The notes under the pieces are model-generated. The model did not search any database. It was not told where the DNA came from and was given only the letters and a program-made list of their open reading frames with translations. This document shows, piece after piece, positions 13,362 to 15,211 of a stretch of DNA of 15,211 nt. Numbering within the stretch: the first letter of the stretch is position 1; every line of letters begins with the position of its first letter. The DNA comes from Rhodoferax sp. (GTDB lineage Bacteria > Pseudomonadota > Gammaproteobacteria > Burkholderiales > Burkholderiaceae_C), in contig JADGRK010000017.1 in assembly GCA_017880985.1 (NCBI GenBank), forward strand, positions 1-15,211. The letters are read 5' to 3'. The position numbers and the translations under genes are program-made.

Positions 13362-13373
13362 GGGGGGTTTGGA

Positions 13374-13571
13374 ATGAAAGCATTTTTTGGCGCCCTTGTC
13401 TTGGGCCTGATGTCGGGCATCGTGGGAATCGTTGCTGCGGTGGGGTTGCACGAAATGGCAGCCGCCGCTGACAACTCGAATGCGATCTATCGGGCCACCA
13501 CAGTAGACACGACAAGATCATCGGAATTCCAGTCGATCAGCGTCAACACTCCGGCTACCAGGGTCTCCTGA
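13374..13571 (+). CDS. Small single-pass membrane or secreted protein, second of a tandem pair
   Basis: A 65-residue protein of unknown function. It shares the MKAxF start, the hydrophobic helix (about 3-25, FFGALVLGLMSGIVGIVAAV) and a polar tail of about 40 residues rich in Ser, Thr and Asn with the preceding gene. The two helices align without gaps; the tails do not. The ATG at 13374 follows a G-run (GGGGGG at about 13362-13368), a good ribosome binding site. It is the last gene of the glycine-zipper unit; the next gene, the iron permease, has its own promoter. A tandem duplication followed by divergence of the tails is the simplest reading, but short hydrophobic helices can also look alike by chance. 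Confidence 0.7.
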   Translation: MKAFFGALVLGLMSGIVGIVAAVGLHEMAAAADNSNAIYRATTVDTTRSSEFQSISVNTPATRVS

Positions 13572-13645
13572 CTCAAAGCAACAAGCGTCGAACCCGGCTG
13601 CTGCAACGGCTTCGAACGCCAATCCATCTATTCGAAAACTGACGG

Positions 13646-13674
13646 TTGACAATTCAAATGAGAATGGTTATCAT
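13646..13674 (+). promoter_or_regulatory. Sigma-70 promoter of the iron permease gene
   Basis: A perfect -35 box TTGACA (13646-13651) is followed, after a 17-base spacer, by TATCAT (13669-13674), which matches the -10 consensus at five of six positions. Transcription should begin near 13681, giving a leader of about 23 bases before the permease ATG at 13704. This is the best promoter in the window. Confidence 0.78.
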
Positions 13675-13675
13675 T
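13657..13675. promoter_or_regulatory. Fur box overlapping the permease promoter
   Basis: TGAGAAT-G-GTTATCA (13659-13673) matches the 7-1-7 Fur consensus TGATAATnATTATCA at 12 of 14 positions, and the flanking AA/TT extend the dyad. It covers the spacer and the -10 box, so Fe-Fur binding would block RNA polymerase. The permease should therefore be expressed under iron limitation. This is a prediction from sequence, strengthened by the function of the gene it controls. Confidence 0.78.
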
Positions 13676-13703
13676 CGCCTAATACCAACTCTTTATTTGA
13701 ATC

Positions 13704-14486
13704 ATGTTTCAAACTCTGCTCATCACCTTTCGCGAAGGATTGGAGGCGTTTTTGATGGTCGCGGTGGCCACCCTCTACCTGCGCAAGACCGGTCGACATG
13801 CCCTGATAAGTGCCGTGCGCGGTGGCTTGGCAGCCTCGCTGCTGGCGTCAGTTGCAATCGGTATGGCGTTGGCTGAAGTTGGCGCGTCGTCGCCGATGTG
13901 GGAAGGTATTCTGGCGCTGGTTGCCGCTGCCGCAGTCATTTGGTGCGTGTCGCACATGCGCAAGATGGGCAAGCACATGGGCGGCGAGATTTCCGCGGGG
14001 ATCGGCAAGGCTTTGATACTGGATCGGGCCAATGCGTGGTGGGCCGTATTTGCATTTGTATTTTTCATGGTCAGTCGCGAGGGGATGGAGTCTGCCGCGA
14101 TGCTTTCTTCGCTGGCTGCCAATTCGGAGATGCGTCAATTGCTGGTTGGCGGATTGATAGGTCTGACGGCGGCCGCAGCACTGGCTTTGCTGTGGACCAA
14201 GTTTGGTCGCCAGGTGAACCTGTCGCGCTTCTTCAACGTCACTGCCGTCTTCATGCTGGTTTTCGCCGCCATGCTGGTTCTCAAGGGCTTCTACGAATTC
14301 ACCGAGGTCAACCTGATACCCGGCATTGACAACCGGTATTGGCACCAAGCCAGCGTCCCCTATGTCGAAGGCGCTTACGCGCAACTGGCCTCAGTGATGC
14401 TGGTATTGGCACCCACCTTATGGCTCATTGCGGCGCATTGGATCGACATGAAACGCAGCCGCACTGTCGTGGGCTCGACCGCATGA
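13704..14486 (+). CDS. FTR1-family high-affinity iron permease
   Basis: An inner-membrane iron transporter of 260 residues with about seven hydrophobic segments, related to yeast Ftr1 and bacterial EfeU. Both REGLE-type iron motifs are present: REGLE at 10-14, right after the start, and SREGMES at about 124-130. A charged HMRKMGKHMGGEISAGIGKAL loop lies between them, and LVFAAMLVLKGFYEFTEV belongs to the C-terminal half. The ATG at 13704 is chosen because MFQTLLITFREGLEAF is the usual family N-terminus; no clear ribosome binding site precedes it. Expression should be Fur-controlled through the box at 13657-13675. The usual partners (EfeO/EfeB, P19 or a multicopper oxidase) are not adjacent: the convergent neighbour is hemW. 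The partner must be elsewhere or absent. Confidence 0.93.
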   Translation: MFQTLLITFREGLEAFLMVAVATLYLRKTGRHALISAVRGGLAASLLASVAIGMALAEVGASSPMWEGILALVAAAAVIWCVSHMRKMGKHMGGEISAGIGKALILDRANAWWAVFAFVFFMVSREGMESAAMLSSLAANSEMRQLLVGGLIGLTAAAALALLWTKFGRQVNLSRFFNVTAVFMLVFAAMLVLKGFYEFTEVNLIPGIDNRYWHQASVPYVEGAYAQLASVMLVLAPTLWLIAAHWIDMKRSRTVVGSTA

Positions 14487-14564
14487 CACGTCGCCTCGCC
14501 TGAAATCAAGCTTCGATACTCACGAGGCCGCGGTGGCGCGTCGATGCCAAGACCCCGGCAAAGT

Positions 14565-15211
14565 TTAGTGGCTCGGCGGCAGAAACAAGGACTGCAAGTC
14601 GTTCAGGAAATCAAATCCGCGTACGCTCGGCCGGATGCGATTGAAATCGCGCACGATCAAGCCCTTGCGCTCGGCCTCGGTCAAGCCCGCCTGAATCGCG
14701 GTAATCGCCAAACCGGTGCGCTCAGAGAACCGCTCGGGCGCGAACCCGTCTTTCAAACGCAAGGCATTGAGCATGAACTCAAACGGCAGATCTGCCCGAC
14801 TGACTTCTTCTTCCTGCGCCAGACAATGGCCAGCCAGGGCCTGTTCCATGTACAACCGAGGCTCGCGAAAACGCACCTGGCGCACCACCCTGTGGGCAAA
14901 ACTGAGTTTGCTGTGGGAGCCGGCACCAATGCCCAGATAGTCACCAAATTGCCAGTAGTTCAGGTTGTGATGGCAGCGCTGACCGGGGCGTGCGTAGGCT
15001 GACACCTCATAGCGTTGCAGCCCGGCCTGCCCGGTCATGTCGGTGATGAGGTCGAGCATGGCATAGGCCGTGTCGTCGTCAGGCGTTACCGGCGGATACT
15101 TGGCGAACCAGGTGTTGGGCTCGATGCTGAGGTGATAGATCGAGATATGCGGTGGTGCCAGCGCCAGCGCGGTGGCCATGTCTTGCTGTAGGTCGGCCAG
15201 GGTCTGACCCG
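14565..15211 (-). CDS. hemW: HemW-type radical SAM haem chaperone, C-terminal part
   Basis: The window ends inside this gene, so only about 215 C-terminal residues are visible; the radical SAM CxxxCxxC motif lies outside. The frame is open through the right edge (GQTLADLQQDMATALAL), so the ATG at 15179 is internal. Recognisable stretches are ISIYHLSIEPNTWFAKYPP, RYEVSAYARPGQRCHHNLNYW, the QFGDYLGIGAGSHSKLSF that follows it, and a C-terminal winged-helix-like HemN_C domain with LPFEFMLNALRLKDGF and GLAITAIQAGLTEAERKGLI. HemW proteins were long annotated as oxygen-independent coproporphyrinogen III oxidases, but they bind haem and deliver it to proteins such as respiratory enzymes. It is convergent with the iron permease, with a 78-base gap and no clear terminator. 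Confidence 0.94.
   Translation of the reverse strand, partial: GQTLADLQQDMATALALAPPHISIYHLSIEPNTWFAKYPPVTPDDDTAYAMLDLITDMTGQAGLQRYEVSAYARPGQRCHHNLNYWQFGDYLGIGAGSHSKLSFAHRVVRQVRFREPRLYMEQALAGHCLAQEEEVSRADLPFEFMLNALRLKDGFAPERFSERTGLAITAIQAGLTEAERKGLIVRDFNRIRPSVRGFDFLNDLQSLFLPPSH

Noticed and set aside
1..15211. CRISPR array, insertion sequence, integrase or toxin-antitoxin pair
   Set aside because: No regularly spaced repeats, transposase motifs, terminal inverted repeats or recognisable toxin/antitoxin proteins were seen in any frame.

Overview
The window looks like chromosomal DNA of a GC-rich betaproteobacterium of the Comamonadaceae (Rhodoferax/Polaromonas-like). This is inferred from the xseB-ispA-dxs gene order, the protein flavour, and a short interspersed repeat (GCTAACAGCTA core) that I remember from genomes of this family. 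No database search was possible. Most of the window is ordinary housekeeping and transport genes. No insertion sequence, integrase, CRISPR array or phage module is visible.

Layout. Positions 1-3251 (minus strand) hold the isoprenoid block xseB, ispA and dxs, followed by a possible start of another gene running off the left edge. Positions 3399-6358 (plus strand) hold a Rieske-type oxygenase alpha subunit, an EamA/DMT permease and a two-domain sulfurtransferase. They face a minus-strand run (6416-10246): a monohaem cytochrome lipoprotein, a ZIP metal transporter, a beheaded tetrahaem cytochrome fragment and a class V aminotransferase. A tRNA-Ser(UGA) follows at 10355-10444, then a gene-poor stretch and a minus-strand RcnB-like periplasmic protein. 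The plus strand from about 11389 to 14486 carries a doubtful small ORF, an SGNH hydrolase, a glycine-zipper envelope protein, two tandem related small membrane proteins, and an FTR1-family iron permease behind a well-formed promoter overlapped by a Fur box. The right edge holds the C-terminal part of hemW on the minus strand.

Functional links. XseB-IspA-Dxs is the familiar DNA-repair/isoprenoid gene cluster: Dxs makes DXP and IspA makes farnesyl diphosphate. Metal handling recurs (ZIP, FTR1 with Fur box, RcnB-like protein), and haem appears in the cytochrome lipoprotein, the multihaem relic and hemW. These sit in separate transcription units and I see no evidence that they form one system.

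Most unusual points: repeat-derived sequence seems to have been taken into coding regions in frame twice (the ispA insert and the sulfurtransferase linker), and a third repeat copy lies directly against the dxs start codon. The Rieske domain has two low-complexity insertions around its cluster-binding loops. A tetrahaem cytochrome C-terminus survives without its N-terminus. A pair of uncharacterised small membrane proteins follows the glycine-zipper gene. I found no convincing new multi-gene system.
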